Assembly (NCBI GenBank): GCA_963989385.1
Contig: OZ022510.1
Location: 31,501,448-31,565,447 of the forward strand
DNA from: Ctena decussata
Taxonomy: Eukaryota; Mollusca; Bivalvia; Lucinida; Lucinidae
Reading direction: 5' to 3'
DNA: 64,000 nucleotides
Made by a program: the position numbers and the translations under genes. The notes below the pieces were generated by a model. The model saw only the letters and a list, made by a program, of their open reading frames with translations. It did no database searches and had not been told where the DNA came from. Positions 1 through 11,055 of this stretch are shown piece after piece. Numbering within the stretch: position 1 is the stretch's first letter; each line of letters starts with the position of its first letter.

Positions 1-342
1 GAGCATAAATTCAAGATATATTCCAGTGACCGTGAACGGAATAATTAGCAAGCATGTGATAAAGTCAGTGATGGCTAGGGCGAGAATGAAGATGGTTGAT
101 GTTAATTTCCCGACAGTTCTAGTGAAAACGTACAGAACAAGCCCATTTCCGAGCATTCCAATGACACTGAATATACACAGAATGATGATAATAGCGGTTA
201 TCTCCTCTTCCGAACTAACATCCGGCTCAGGTGGTGGTCCGTCTTGTATGATGTCCACAATGACGTTTGCGTTTTGGGTTGTACTCCAAAGAGATTCAAT
301 ATATTCCATTATGCCTCCCTCTGAGGTCTCTGCAAAAGACAT
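1..342 (-). CDS. N-terminal part of a class A (rhodopsin-like) GPCR; truncated by window edge
   Basis: The minus strand reads as one open frame from ATG at 342-340 to base 1, giving 114 residues with no stop. Residues 1-47 form an acidic extracellular N-terminus without a signal peptide. TM1 spans about 48-73 and contains GNGLVLYVF, where N66 is the conserved N1.50. A short basic loop follows (TRTVGKL). TM2 spans about 84-108 with LALAITDF, where D93 is the conserved D2.50, and a proline at 102. These positions are diagnostic of class A receptors. The ATG has A at -3, and an in-frame TAA lies 48 nt upstream (390-388), which supports the start. A pyrimidine-rich stretch ending in AG just upstream (complement of 356-357) could be a 3' splice site, so this may be exon 2 after a 5'-UTR intron. 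The rest of the receptor lies left of the window. A peptide or amine ligand is likely for this style of receptor, but the subfamily cannot be set from TM1-TM2. Confidence 0.85.
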   Translation of the reverse strand, partial: MSFAETSEGGIMEYIESLWSTTQNANVIVDIIQDGPPPEPDVSSEEEITAIIIILCIFSVIGMLGNGLVLYVFTRTVGKLTSTIFILALAITDFITCLLIIPFTVTGIYLEFML

Positions 343-355
343 GATGGAATTAAAG

Positions 356-357
356 CT
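356..357 (-). other. Possible 3' splice acceptor upstream of GPCR start
   Basis: On the minus strand the bases before the GPCR start are pyrimidine-rich and end in CATAG, 13 bases before the ATG. This resembles an intron/exon boundary in the 5' UTR. It could equally be plain 5' UTR. Confidence 0.35.
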
Positions 358-387
358 ATGTAGAAAGTTATTGAAGAAATAGGAAAG

Positions 388-610
388 TTAACCCTTAATG
401 CGCTAAAAAGCAGACGATAAAATTTACGTCTGCAGAATTTAAAAAAAAATGTTTTGTTCAAGCAATATTATTACTGAGAATTCGAACAAACACTGTTTTC
501 GAGGGCAAACAGTGTAGATTCAAATGAGGTGGCTCATCATGAGCCACCTCATCTGGATCTACACTTTTAGACAATTCAACAATTTTAATTTTTGGCGCTT
601 AAAGGGTTAA
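388..610. mobile_element. TTAA-bounded MITE with piggyBac-like ends
   Basis: Left end TTAACCCTTAATGCGC and right end GCGCTTAAAGGGTTAA are inverted repeats, and both include TTAA. TTAA target duplications with CCC-type termini are typical of piggyBac-superfamily elements. The inside has a 27-bp near-perfect palindrome (511-565). It carries no transposase frame. It lies 46 bp upstream of the GPCR start codon and so in its 5' UTR, upstream intron or promoter. Confidence 0.65.
511..565. repeat. Hairpin inside the TTAA MITE
   Basis: Arms 511-537 and 539-565 pair with two mismatches around a single-base spacer. The centre reads GGCTCAT-C-ATGAGCC. Confidence 0.8.
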
Positions 611-1202
611 AATAACTGACACCTATCATATGCCCAGCATTCTGATAGAAGTTGTCTTATATACAACGATCCCTAGATAACCAAAGCATGAAATTCCTCG
701 TTACGTGCAAGATCTGAAATGGTATCATGGAATATTTGAGATAGAGCATACTTATAAACCATGTCTTATGCCACAATTCTATGATACCGTCATCTTCTAG
801 GTGCAAACACTTTGATTGTTTATGATTGACCTTCTATGGAAAAACAGGAGAATCAGAGTGACTTTATAAAACGTTTGGCTACACCTGGCACCCTATAAAC
901 TAAGACTGACGCTCCGTATTCTATAAAAAAGTAACTTACCATCTAAGTAATTAAAGAAATCTAAACAACTCTTTTATTGTTGCTAAAGCATCGAAGCTTT
1001 CTGCAAGCAAATTCCATTTATGCCTGACGACTCTTGTAAATTGGATGTTTCCATTTGTCAATTAAAGGGTGTCTGGCTTAATTTATTTTTACTATATTTT
1101 AGGGGAATACCTATTTGTCTTATGCACCGCGTGTCGCAGCGTTTGAGCTGGGTCTGCACTGTTTGGCAATTTCAATTTGATGGGACACAAGGCATAAATG
1201 AG
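611..1202. other. No feature seen
   Basis: AT-rich unique-looking sequence. No long frame, repeat or motif was supported. Confidence 0.5.
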
Positions 1203-2074
1203 TTAAGGTGGTGATAATCACTGATTTGGGACAAAGACAAAACCCTGCATAAAATGCTCATAATAACACTTATCTTTCCAAAACTTAGCATACGCCTTCT
1301 TTATGTTGTTTCTCATACTTTAGAATCCCAAAATGCAGTATTTGTTAATGTTAAAAAGTGTTTTTATTAGAGAAGATCAAAGGGTAATTTTCTGCGAATA
1401 AATCTGAAAAAATAATATCATTATTGAAAATATACTTAGTGCTTAGAGTACCTTGTTGCATAATCGAGAGCGTCCTAGCAATTATTTTTTCGAACTCTTC
1501 ACACATTATCAGGCTGAGCAGATGAAAAAAGATGCAGTCTGTGTCCAATTTCTTTTGTCAAAACACACAGGTAAGACAGGTGATACTATTTTAACAAGGT
1601 TGAACAATTTCATCTACACACCACTGATCATATCAGTAATGTATTATTTATATTGTAGGTGTTAACATAGGTATGCTTGCCTACCCTATATTTAATAAAT
1701 GCGTCCAGTGTAGATTTACTTTGTACATGGTTGAACATTTGAGAAAAAGCTACCGTTTTCATCTGGTCTATATTACAATTTGAGAAAGAGTTGGAATAGA
1801 TACTTGCTAGGACGCTCTTCAATATGCAATAATGCACCTTCAGCACTACGTAAATTTTCATTAATGATATTATTTTTTCAGATTTATTCGCAGAAAATTA
1901 CCCTTTGATTTTTCCTCATAAAAACCCTTTTTAAAAGCAGCATGTACGTCTATTTTGTATTCTAAACTGTAAAGAACAACAAAAAGAAGAAGTCTGCTAA
2001 CTTTCAGGGAGATACGTTACTTTTTTTTATGGTTTTATGCAGATTTTTACATTTACCATAAATCACCACCTTAA
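1203..2074. mobile_element. Long-armed foldback element with TTAA ends
   Basis: The ends are TTAAGGTGGTGAT (1203-1215) and ATCACCACCTTAA (2062-2074). The arms run inward for about 350 bp and pair imperfectly. The best-conserved block is at 1375-1440 and 1870-1915 and contains TCAAAGGGTAATTTTCTGCG on the left. The short frames here are arm sequence, not genes. No transposase was found. TTAA at both ends suggests a piggyBac-like target choice, but the termini differ from those of the element at 388-610. Confidence 0.65.
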
Positions 2075-2459
2075 TCCATAATGTGTTATTTATGTTTTCT
2101 CAAAGATTTTTTTTCTCAGTAAGGTAATTCATTCGTTTAAGTAAGTGTATATAAATTATCACATGCGCATTTTGCCAAGAAAATGATGGGGCTGCTTTTG
2201 TTATAAAAAAAGAGTAAAGTACACTGTCCTGACCAAAAGGTATATATTCACGGGTACTTGTCTGCAAGCTCATTTGGTTAACTTTGTACATGTTCGGATA
2301 CACCTTCACGTAAAATTTAACGATTTTTGACTTCCTGTTTGCTTCCTTCGATGTCGAAGTCCTTCTACTCTTAAAGGTAAGACTGTGCTCCTGGGGAGCA
2401 AATTCTTAAAAGAGCGAGAATAGATTTGCTTCTGAGAGAATATAAGTATCTTTCATTGG
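2075..2459. other. No clear feature
   Basis: AT-rich sequence. The block 2330-2440 loosely resembles 16720-16795 and 20637-20775 (GACTTC-x-TGTTTGCT start), possibly an old degraded repeat. Confidence 0.3.
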
Positions 2460-2580
2460 CGTGAGGTGTGGATAGAAAAATCCGTCATGAGGGTCACTGT
2501 TCGGCATCATGAGGCTTGCCGAGTGATGTTGAACAGTTATCCCGAGTGATTGATTTTTTCAATCTGTACCTCACACCTAT
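2458..2580. repeat. Imperfect inverted repeat
   Basis: The outer parts GTGAGGTGTGGATAG and CAATCTGTACCTCACACC pair. The inner parts ACTGTTCGGCATCA and TGATGTTGAACAGT pair. The arms are about 50 bp with many mismatches, so it is an old foldback or hairpin. Confidence 0.5.
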
Positions 2581-2741
2581 GAAAAATACTTTTTCATGCA
2601 CACCACGTTTTGTTGTATCTTTAGAACTTGTTAAAATGCGTAATTTTAGTACTTGAGAGGTTTCTATTTGATTTTGAAAGAAGGCGCCGCTTTCAACGAT
2701 CGCCATTTTGTTCTTTACGTCAACGTCCGACGTGCATAAAC

Positions 2742-2771
2742 TGACGTCATTTTGCTGTCTTCGTGACGTCA
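2742..2771. promoter_or_regulatory. Two full CRE palindromes
   Basis: TGACGTCA occurs at 2742-2749 and again at 2764-2771, 22 bp apart (about two helical turns), the usual spacing for cooperative CREB/ATF sites. A YY1-like core (AAAATGGCGAT on the minus strand, about 2698-2708) lies nearby. No gene start is recognisable next to them, so a role as promoter or enhancer is inferred. Confidence 0.4.
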
Positions 2772-2859
2772 TTATCTAAATCGCCAACGTCACATTACGA
2801 CGCAGATACGTGACCTCCAATAAAGCCAATGCATTGAATCCTCGTGATTTTTTATTCGG

Positions 2860-2935
2860 TCCTGGGTAAGAACACTTGGGTAAGATAATATTTTCTATCC
2901 CAGGTAAAAAGAATGGCATTTTCTATCCGGTGTGC
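2860..2935. repeat. Short local repeat
   Basis: CCTGGGTAAGA, TTGGGTAAGATAA and CCAGGTAAAAAGAA repeat locally, and the phrase ATTTTCTATCC occurs twice. Confidence 0.4.
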
Positions 2936-5532
2936 AAGATTAGTTCCGCTCCTAAAAGAGTTGTCCTCAATTGAAAAAGGAGGCAGAACTGAAAATTACA
3001 GCCGTGATTTGTGGTGAATACTGAAATCTGCATGCAAATCTCCCTCAAACTTAGCAGAATCTTTATGTTCATTCGCACAGTTTAGAGCTCAAAAATATGT
3101 AACATGCTATAGAAGAAACGTAATATATATAAGAGGAGATTAAAGCTTGATTTGCCTAACACTTATTGTTAGCGCATTTAGGGTCGAAATGTACATAAAT
3201 TTATTGATAGTAATGTATGTCAATTCTTTCACAAGTTATATCATTTTGAACAGATAATAAAAAAGTAGACATCTCCCGAATTTCCGATAAGATGGAGAGG
3301 AGTCTAGTTAACATACTGTATCTGTTATACAGGTGTACCTTCCTACCCTATACATGAGTTTCATGAATCCTCTATTCATGAACAAAAGAACTGAACAATA
3401 TACTTGGTGTAATATTCGTACTAATCATTTTCAGATCCTCAACCTGGCATTATATAAAAATGTTTGAAAGGTAGTTGGCAGGACATTTTTCTCAAGGTAT
3501 TTAGGTAGTTTCAGACCTAAATGCATATTCAAAAATATATTATAATTGAAAACATAATATGCTACATTTTCAGCGTATAGTTTAGATTGTTCTTATTCAC
3601 CACCAATCATCACCGTATAAATGGAAACTAAATCATCTGTCTAGTTGTTATAAGATAAAGACGTGTAATAACCAGACTGATAGATGTATATAACAACCTT
3701 CTTGTGTTGTTAATGCGATTTGAAAGAGGATTAAACTGTTTTCCTGAAAATCGGGGAAAATCAGCAAGAAACCATAATAATTACCGTACCTTTTCTAAAC
3801 GCTGAGACATTAATTTCTTTTAGTTATCCTAAAATGTAATCGCATATTCTGTTCAGTTATTTATGTCGGGTAATAGTAGTCGGAATGGCAGACATGGAAG
3901 ACTCAAACTGATCTTGGTCCATACTATTTACTGAGAAAGTAGTGTCAAAATATTTAAGTGTTTATGAAGTTAACCGATTACCAATAATAAAAGTCTTTCA
4001 GACGGAACGTGAAATGATTTGTTATTATGAATCTATAGCTTAATTTGACTGTAACTGAATGGTATTATTTCATAAAAAACATAACAATAATGAATATGAT
4101 GTAATGGGGCTTATATACGTTTAATATACGTATAATTATACTCAAGGATACAGCTTCTACAATGTTACCTAGAAGACTAGAAGACAAAAACATTCAAAAT
4201 AACAGTACTGGCATCAGTTAAATCTGAACTTTTGAATTGCCTCCAAAACTCAAATTATTATGCTCAAGGCAACATGGAAGAAACATATATTTCAGAGAAA
4301 AAAAGCCATCACAACCAAGAAACATCGTAGAGCACAAATATAACAAGTATAAAAGTCATCGGAATTTCTTCTTATAAAGTCATCGGACTTTCTTCTGAAT
4401 CCTATTTGCATAATGCACTTATACATGCATTTAATATCTTCGTTATTGTACATTATTATGCAAATGAAATAAAGTTTAAACCAATACAAGCCATCCGAAT
4501 GCGACAGGTGTAGATAGTTTTAACAATAAAGCCATTCCGTGCATATCAAAATGATATTATAAATAATTTTTGTTGCTGTAATGAATGCCTTTGTAAAGAG
4601 GGCTGACTGTAGCTTATACCTGTGCCGTGCTAATATGCATCGTTAGTGATGCGTTAGGAGACATAGCTAGATTGTCCACTTAACCAATGTATAGGTAAGG
4701 GCAATAGATGGCATATGAATAGCTTACTTTACTTCCCTGGTCTACTTTGCCTCGACTTATTATACCAGAACAATTTCTGTTATAGTGACAGTGTGTGCCA
4801 AAAGGCTTATAAGACACCGCAACAGTCTTGAAGCAGCAATTTTTATGGAGACGCGGTTGTGTCTTTAGCTTTTTTCTGGAAGTTAAGCAATGAAGTGCTT
4901 GCACACAAACTGGATGAGTGATCAAAGAACGGAGCATGGAGGCTAAAGCAGGCAATCCATCATTTACCTTACTGTACATATCCTTCAATGTTTAAGATGA
5001 GCCGTACCAGTAATGATATTTACAGACATATCCAAATTGTGCCCTTGCAAGCCAGCTGACGCAAATATAGTCAAGTTAGGGTATTGCCGTTGGCTCACTA
5101 CTTGGATTTTGAAACAGCCATGCATGCCCTGAACAGACAGTGCATGTGCTATTTCTGGACATTTTTGTCACGCAACATATATGCTTTAAGGAGGTAACGA
5201 ACTTTGATAGAAAAACAATAAAACTGTTTAATGACTGTGTTGAATGATTGTGAATGTTGTTGAATTTCACAGTTAAACTGTTTTAATGAGTTCTTAATTA
5301 GTCGCAATCCAATAAAAGCAAATACTAAATACTCAAGTTTCTTAAAACGATAGCAATTAACACAATCAATAAGATACTGTTTAAACAGCGACGATTGTAG
5401 ACACAGTTGGTTGGAAAGATTTTATTTCCCTGAGATAAGGCCGAAAACTAGTTACTAATTTGAAAATAAATTCTGCAAAAAGGAAAACTTTCTTATTGTT
5501 ATAGCTTAAATACTTTACAGGTGCATAATTTT
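2936..5532. other. No feature seen beyond a short direct repeat
   Basis: AT-rich, with short random frames only. A short direct repeat (AAGTCATCGGA-x-TTTCTTCT) occurs twice at about 4355-4395. Confidence 0.5.
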
Positions 5533-5546
5533 TTACCATTTCCCAT
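5533..5546. repeat. TSD, left, of SINE-A copy 1
   Basis: TTACCATTTCCCAT here is repeated exactly at 5796-5809. Confidence 0.9.
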
Positions 5547-5795
5547 GCCGCGCCGGGTAGCGCAGTCGGTAGGGCGTCTGACTTATAAGCCAGAGGTTCT
5601 AGGTTCGATACCCGGTCCGGCAACTTAATTTCATTTCTTCTTCCGCTGATTCAAGAAGGGCATTTGTCATTTACTGTTGAAAGTAAGTGCACTTAGTACC
5701 GGTTAACCGCTTAGGAGGCCTGTGGTTATGTTAACTGACTGTCCCGACATGACCATAGCTGTTTACCGTGGACGTTAAACAATAACACAACAACA
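5547..5795 (+). mobile_element. SINE-A, full-length, tRNA-derived head
   Basis: The head has a pol III A box TAGCGCAGTCGG (5558-5569) and B box GGTTCGATACC (5602-5612). It folds like a tRNA with a TTATAA-type anticodon loop, but with a mismatched T stem. A body shared with the copies at 7284, 27050 and 35155 follows (TGTGCACTTAGTACCGGTTA, then GACATGACCATAGCTGTTTA). It ends in a CAA-rich tail and sits between perfect 14-bp TSDs. It resembles the domain-sharing SINE families reported from bivalves; the exact family name is not assigned. Confidence 0.88.
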
Positions 5796-5809
5796 TTACC
5801 ATTTCCCAT
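5796..5809. repeat. TSD, right, of SINE-A copy 1
   Basis: Exact copy of 5533-5546. Confidence 0.9.
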
Positions 5810-5848
5810 ATTGATAACACAGGCTTTCTCCGACCCATTGTAATTTAC

Positions 5849-6052
5849 AGAAGCGTGGTAGCCCAGCGGTTAGTGCACTTTCCTCTGGTGTTCGATCTTG
5901 GGTATCGGCTTTAGAACTCGGTGTGCAATTACGCTTCATTAATATAATTAGCAGAGATGACATAAACTAGTGTGTCATCCTTAAGATCGGGACGATGACT
6001 GGAGATCCGCCCTTCTGTGCAGGGAGAGACATCCCCTGTGCAGGTTGAAGAT
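5849..6052 (+). mobile_element. SINE-E-like repeat with A box
   Basis: It starts with A box TAGCCCAGCGG and a weaker B-like TGTTCGATCTT. The 3' part (CTGTGCAGGGAGAGACATCC and CCTGTGCAGGTTGAAGATC) recurs at 40068-40140. Probably an old tRNA-derived SINE. Confidence 0.5.
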
Positions 6053-6895
6053 CACTTATGAAGTTACATTCATTGGCTACAAAAAGGCTCATTCTAAAAA
6101 AATGAGTATGCTTTATGCTCATAATCCTCGAGAGAGGGTGAAGCAATATACATGTACAGAGAAAAAATATTCAACATATCAATCGGTCGTTGATTTAAAT
6201 AAACAAATGGCAGAATCGCTTCCTTGGAAGGTGGACCCATTCATTTTGAAAGCAAATCCTTATGTTGTTTGATCATTTCAAAGCCAATACTTAGATTAAT
6301 GATATTAATTAAAGTCTGTTATTATACTGATTTTACTTGCTAAAATATTGGTGAAACTGAGACAATACCGAAGGGATTAGCTGACACGCAACAACATGTT
6401 TATTGTAATTGAGACAATTCATAAAGAAGCAAGGTTAATTCTGACGATTATGCTTCTTACCTTTGTTCACTGTTGAAGTTTAGTTTTACTGTGTCGATGA
6501 CATGTCCTTCATATCCCGCAAAAAGATATTTTTACATTGATTTGCTAGTAGGACAGTACACAACTGTCTATTAAATCATGTCGAGCAGATGATTTCGTTC
6601 TCAAGGAAATTTAATGCCTGCATTTGTGGTATCACAGGTTCCTTGTCATCAGAAAAACTGCTGTGGCTTTTGGGAGCACCAAGATCCCACCCCCACCTTA
6701 ATATTATTAAAAAGCTTTAAAGGACGTTCAGCATCAGATTTCTTGATGGGTATAAGAAGAAAAATGGGCGAAAAAACACACCTTACATAAATAGACCATT
6801 CACGTGCATGAACAATTAACTTGTAAAAATGAAGAAAATCTTCTTTGCGATTGATACAGGTTCGACTGAGATCAGTCTGACGTAAAATATATAAT

Positions 6896-6898
<3 letters not shown>
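6053..6898. other. No feature seen
   Basis: AT-rich. A 75-residue frame (6045-6272, +) has no recognisable domain and is not called. Confidence 0.45.

Positions 6899-6935
<37 letters not shown>
6899..6935. repeat. (GT)n microsatellite
   Basis: Uninterrupted GT dinucleotide run of about 37 bp. Confidence 0.98.
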
Positions 6936-6937
<2 letters not shown>

Positions 6938-7110
6938 GGGTTGGTGTGGGGGTGTGGGGGAGGGGAGGGCCATGAAGTATTTTGTCACCTATCTGGTGTG
7001 TGTGCGGGGGGAGGGTCGAAATAAAAATCTGGCAGGACTGGGAGGGTCGTAAAAATATTTGTGAACTATATGAAAGTGTACACCCCCCTTTCCCGCCCCC
7101 GCCCCTTTAC
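6936..7110. repeat. G-rich block followed by C-rich block
   Basis: 6940-7020 has several G4-G7 runs on the plus strand, and 7081-7107 has C5-C6 runs. The first could form a G-quadruplex, and the two could pair as imperfect G/C arms. Confidence 0.5.
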
Positions 7111-7283
7111 ACACAACTAATCATAAATGACTCGTCTCTTATGTATGGAGTAAAATGATAAGCTTTTGTTATTTAATAACTTAAAGGAAATTGTTTTCAA
7201 GCTATAAAAGGTCTTATAAACTAGTATATCATTTTACCAGTATCTGTAGCAGCGATGTTTTAATATTATTATTATTTATTTCA

Positions 7284-7428
7284 TTTATTGTCGAAAGTAT
7301 GTGCACTTAGTACTGGTTAACCGCTTAGGAGGTCTAAGCCTGCGCAGGAATAGTTTGGTTAGGTTAACTGACCGTCCCGACATGGCCATAGCTGTTTACC
7401 GTGGACGTAAAGCAACAATACAATACAA
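7284..7428 (+). mobile_element. SINE-A, 5'-truncated copy
   Basis: Matches the SINE-A body from TGTGCACTTAGTACTGGTTA to GTTTACCGTGGACG and ends in an ACAATACAATT tail. The tRNA head is missing. Confidence 0.8.
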
Positions 7429-7847
7429 TTATTTCCGATTGTATGTCAGCACGGGACGACATATTCTACGGCAAGTGCGAAAATTTGAAATTCAGGCCAG
7501 GCTGTTCACTCACACAGCCTGACTATAATATTTGCTTTGCACTATATGGTCCTTAGATTAATCAGGCGAAATGTAAAGGCCCAGCTCAGGTAGCTTTTCC
7601 CTGACACTTCAAGTCTGAAACCTTTCATACTCCTGATTCAGATGCACTTTGAATTATAGATATCAAACCAATTAAAGTAGATATATGTTAAAATCGCATT
7701 ATATTCATATTCAGGTCATGGACATTATGGTACTATAACCCATACATGTATACAATCGACTAAGTCTGACTTCGGTGTACTGGAGTCGCCTTAAGCGATT
7801 GCATGTTCACAGCTATTTGGAGCTCTGTCGCAGAGGCACCAGACAGC

Positions 7848-8123
7848 CCATCTATTATTGCAGGGGGGGGGGGGGGGGGGGGGGGAGGGGAATTGGGTTG
7901 TGCGATGGTGCCGCGTGTAACTTTAAGTGCCGGGGAGTCCTACTCATTTGGATAGCAGTGGATCAAGGGCCTTCTGTGCTTGCAGTAGGTGCAGGTGAAG
8001 GTTGTTTGGACATTTTTTCTTTCGTCTATCACTTCTCTCTTGTCTTTCTCACTCTCTCTGGGAGACGGCCTGGCATAGACTGAAATACTGTCTCAAAGGG
8101 CCGTCCATCCATCTATTTTGCAG
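7848..8123 (+). mobile_element. SINE-B copy with TSDs and 5' poly-G
   Basis: Body about 7864-8108. It contains GCGATGGTGC, GGGGAGTCCTAC, TGTGCTTGCAGTAGGTGCAG, GGGAGACGGCC and ATAGACTGAAATACTGTCTC in order, as in the copies at 15978, 43100, 60646 and 62050. The flanks CCATCTATTATTGCAG (7848) and CCATCTATTTTGCAG (8109) are a near-perfect TSD. A pure G run (7863-7885) sits at the 5' end. The 102-residue frame across it is not a gene. Confidence 0.8.
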
Positions 8124-9721
8124 GCACTGATTGGCGTATCCCAATTTGTAGAATTTTTACGATACAATGCCGAAAATACAAGATTCAAAAATAAAGCCGT
8201 TTGATATTTGGTATGATATACTTTACAGTAATAATTCTGCCGAGTGGGTTAAAAAAAACATCTGAAATTTTAACTGAGTGTATTTTGTGTCAGTGTAATT
8301 AATAATTGGAATATAAAGGAAATTCCTTTGCTCATAAAACATTTACCTTAAAAAGTAGATATGACGACTGATAATCCCATTACCAAATAATATAATTATT
8401 ACAACTATCCCACGATGTATAATTTTTACTGTATAGCACAGACCCTAGTCAGTCTGCCCTTGGGGGCTGTAGTGTTAGGTTTCATGATTTTGCAACTTTG
8501 TCTCAACACCCGGTGGAGCTCCGGTAGCTCAAGGGTATCTCTCTGGCCTTAAGGCATCTTCCTGACAAGAATTACCTCCCATGGAAGTGCATATATGCAG
8601 CTTAAGACATTTTTCACTGTGCAGCTAAATTACTCTAAACAGGCAGTTGCATTTCAAACAATTCCCACTGGTATTGCCTCGGTATCGACATAATTTCAGA
8701 TGGTAATTTCAGACATGCAGCCGTAAATTAGTCTTAATTAAAACATAATTCAATTTGAAATCAGGCCAAATGTTAGTTCTGAACACCCGGGCTGGAGCAC
8801 TAGGACGAAATGCCTGAATGTCGACTAAATGGATAGATACATGTAACTTACGAATTTACGACTCTTTAAACAGTGTTTCATACACACATAGCTGATAGAA
8901 TCGTAATATTTAAGGGATCTCGTTTACGGTCGTAAGGAAGCCCCCTTTCTTGAGATTCGAATACCCATTTTATTGGAAGCTCCTCTTAAAAAAATTGCTT
9001 CCTTGTCGAGAAATAAAGCGGTACGTCGGTGCTTAAGGGTCAAGCTTGATCAACTGATAAAACATGTGTATCTTGCAAATTAAACCAAGTGCCGTCCAGC
9101 CGTATTGCTCAGTCAGCTTTAAAATATTTACACAAATTCGTATGAGTCAAATATTTTGTACTATTGCATAAATATCGGTGTCACACGCTATTAATAGGCA
9201 GGTTTTAACGAACACGAAACCATGTATTAACTAGACTTTTCACGCGCCTATAATGACTCACTTGCCGACTTTTTGTATGCAAGTTGCAGGGCCCTACGCC
9301 GACAGTACAGGAAAAAAGCGGGAAGACTGAATTTGCAGTTATCTATGAAAGACTTATACAGAAGAGTAATACCAATTCAGATACTGTAAAATTGGAAGTG
9401 CAGACGACATCGAGTGAAAATTTTGATGAACATGATTATGATTTGTGAATTTTTGTTAAAAGTTTGACAGAAGCTCCAGGTAGCTGTCCATGGCCTAAAA
9501 CGAGGATTTTTATTGACATGCATAGTGCGTGTAGGAATCAGCAAAGTAATGGCAATGAGGCCGAAAAATACTGCCATAACATTTTCGTTAATTTTGTATC
9601 ATTGCAATAAAACATGTAGCGATGAAATATTTCCCCCCAGTGCATTACTTTGCACGGTTCCTCGGGAGATGTTGAAAACCTCGGCTTTGGCACAGATTAT
9701 ATTTGATATAAAAGTATTTGT
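8124..9721. other. Mostly featureless; one A-box-like tRNA fragment
   Basis: At about 8520-8535, TAGCTCAAGGG fits the A-box consensus, but no B box follows. This is probably a tRNA-SINE remnant. Nothing else is supported. Confidence 0.4.
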
Positions 9722-10972
9722 TTTTATCCCCCGCCGAAGGCGGAGGGATATAGGTTTCTCCATGTCCGTCCGTCCGTCCGTCTGTCTGTCCGTCCGTCCG
9801 TCGTTTTGTCTGTCCGTCCGTCCTTCCGTCCGTCCGTCCGGAGCCATAACTAAGTAACCACTTGACGGAATTTCATGAAACTTAAAATAAATATATATCA
9901 CTGTAACACGCTGCGGCACATGAAGTTTCATCAGACTGGCTTCAGTAATGCATGAGTTATTGCCCCTTTATTGGCTTAAAATCAATGAAATGATCCATAA
10001 CTAACTAACCACTGAGCGGAATTTCTTGAAACTTAAAATAAGTATATATCACTATAACGTGCTGTGGCACATAAAGTTTCATCAGACTAGTTTCAGTAAT
10101 GCATGAGTTATAGCCCTTTAATTAACTTGAAATCAATGAAATGAGCTGTAACTAAGTAACCACTGGGCAGAATTTCATGAAACTTAAAATATATATATAT
10201 ATCACTATAATGTGCTGATGCACATGAAGTTTCCTCAGACAGGATTCAGTAATGCACGAGTTATTGCCCTTTGACTTAAAATCAGTGAAATGAGGCATAA
10301 ACAAGTAACCAATACTTCATGAAATTTAAACTGTATAATTATAAAGTGAATATGCACATAAAGTTTCATCAGAATGTCATCAAAAGTGCATTAATTATTG
10401 CCCTTGGATCAATGTGAGATTGCCATTTCCAGCCATAACTAACTTATCAATGAATAGAATTCTATGAATGTATCACCATAACACATTGTTGCATCTTACA
10501 GTTAGTCAGAATTGCTTAAGCAATGACTTATTGCCCTTGAATTGGCTTAAAATCAACAAATTGAGTCATAACTAAGTAACCAAAATTTCATGACACTTAT
10601 AATAATTACATATTGTCATGACAAGGCAGTGCACATTAAGTTTTGTCATAATCTCTTCAGTAGTGCATGATTTAATGCCCTTGAATTGATTTAAAATCCA
10701 CAAATTAGCCATTAGTAGGGTGCTGACAAACAAAATTTCTTGTAACCGAATTTAAAATGTATCATTATAGTGCAGTGATGCTGAGGCAAGTGTTTAAGAA
10801 GAACAGCTCGAGCTTATGCCTTACTTATCCTAGAGATATTGCCCTTGATTTTATTTACAATCCACAAGTTCAGCCTCCTAAGTAACCAGTGAAAATTTTT
10901 TTATGAAACTTAAAATTTTATGAAACTTAAAACAACCATAAACAAATCAAGACCACTTCGGCGGGGGATATA
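9722..10972 (+). mobile_element. Tandem-repeat element with TCCG microsatellite (pearl/Helentron-associated-like)
   Basis: It starts with a hairpin CCCCCGCCGAAGGCGGAGGG, then a TCCG/TCTG run, then about eight tandem units of 130-165 bp. Each unit opens like GAGCCATAACTAAGTAACCA (near 9841, 9991, 10143, 10290, 10431, 10563, 10706 and 10872). Units decay toward the right. It ends with CTTCGGCGGGGGATATAAA, echoing the left hairpin. This architecture matches non-autonomous pearl and Helentron-associated elements of bivalves. No Rep/helicase is encoded. Confidence 0.72.
9764..9840. repeat. TCCG/TCTG microsatellite
   Basis: About 19 tetranucleotide units, mainly TCCG. It forms part of the tandem-repeat element. 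Confidence 0.95.
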
Positions 10973-10993
10973 AATTCACCGAATTTGCTTGTT

Positions 10994-11016
10994 ATTCTTG
11001 TGCTCGCATTATCTGT

Positions 11017-11055
<39 letters not shown>

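Noticed and set aside
5551..5625. tRNA gene (Ile/Met-like)
   Set aside because: It is the head of SINE-A. The body, tail and 14-bp TSD follow and the T stem is mismatched.
9513..9931. Long frames on both strands rich in SVRPSV / TDRQTD
   Set aside because: Produced by the TCCG microsatellite.
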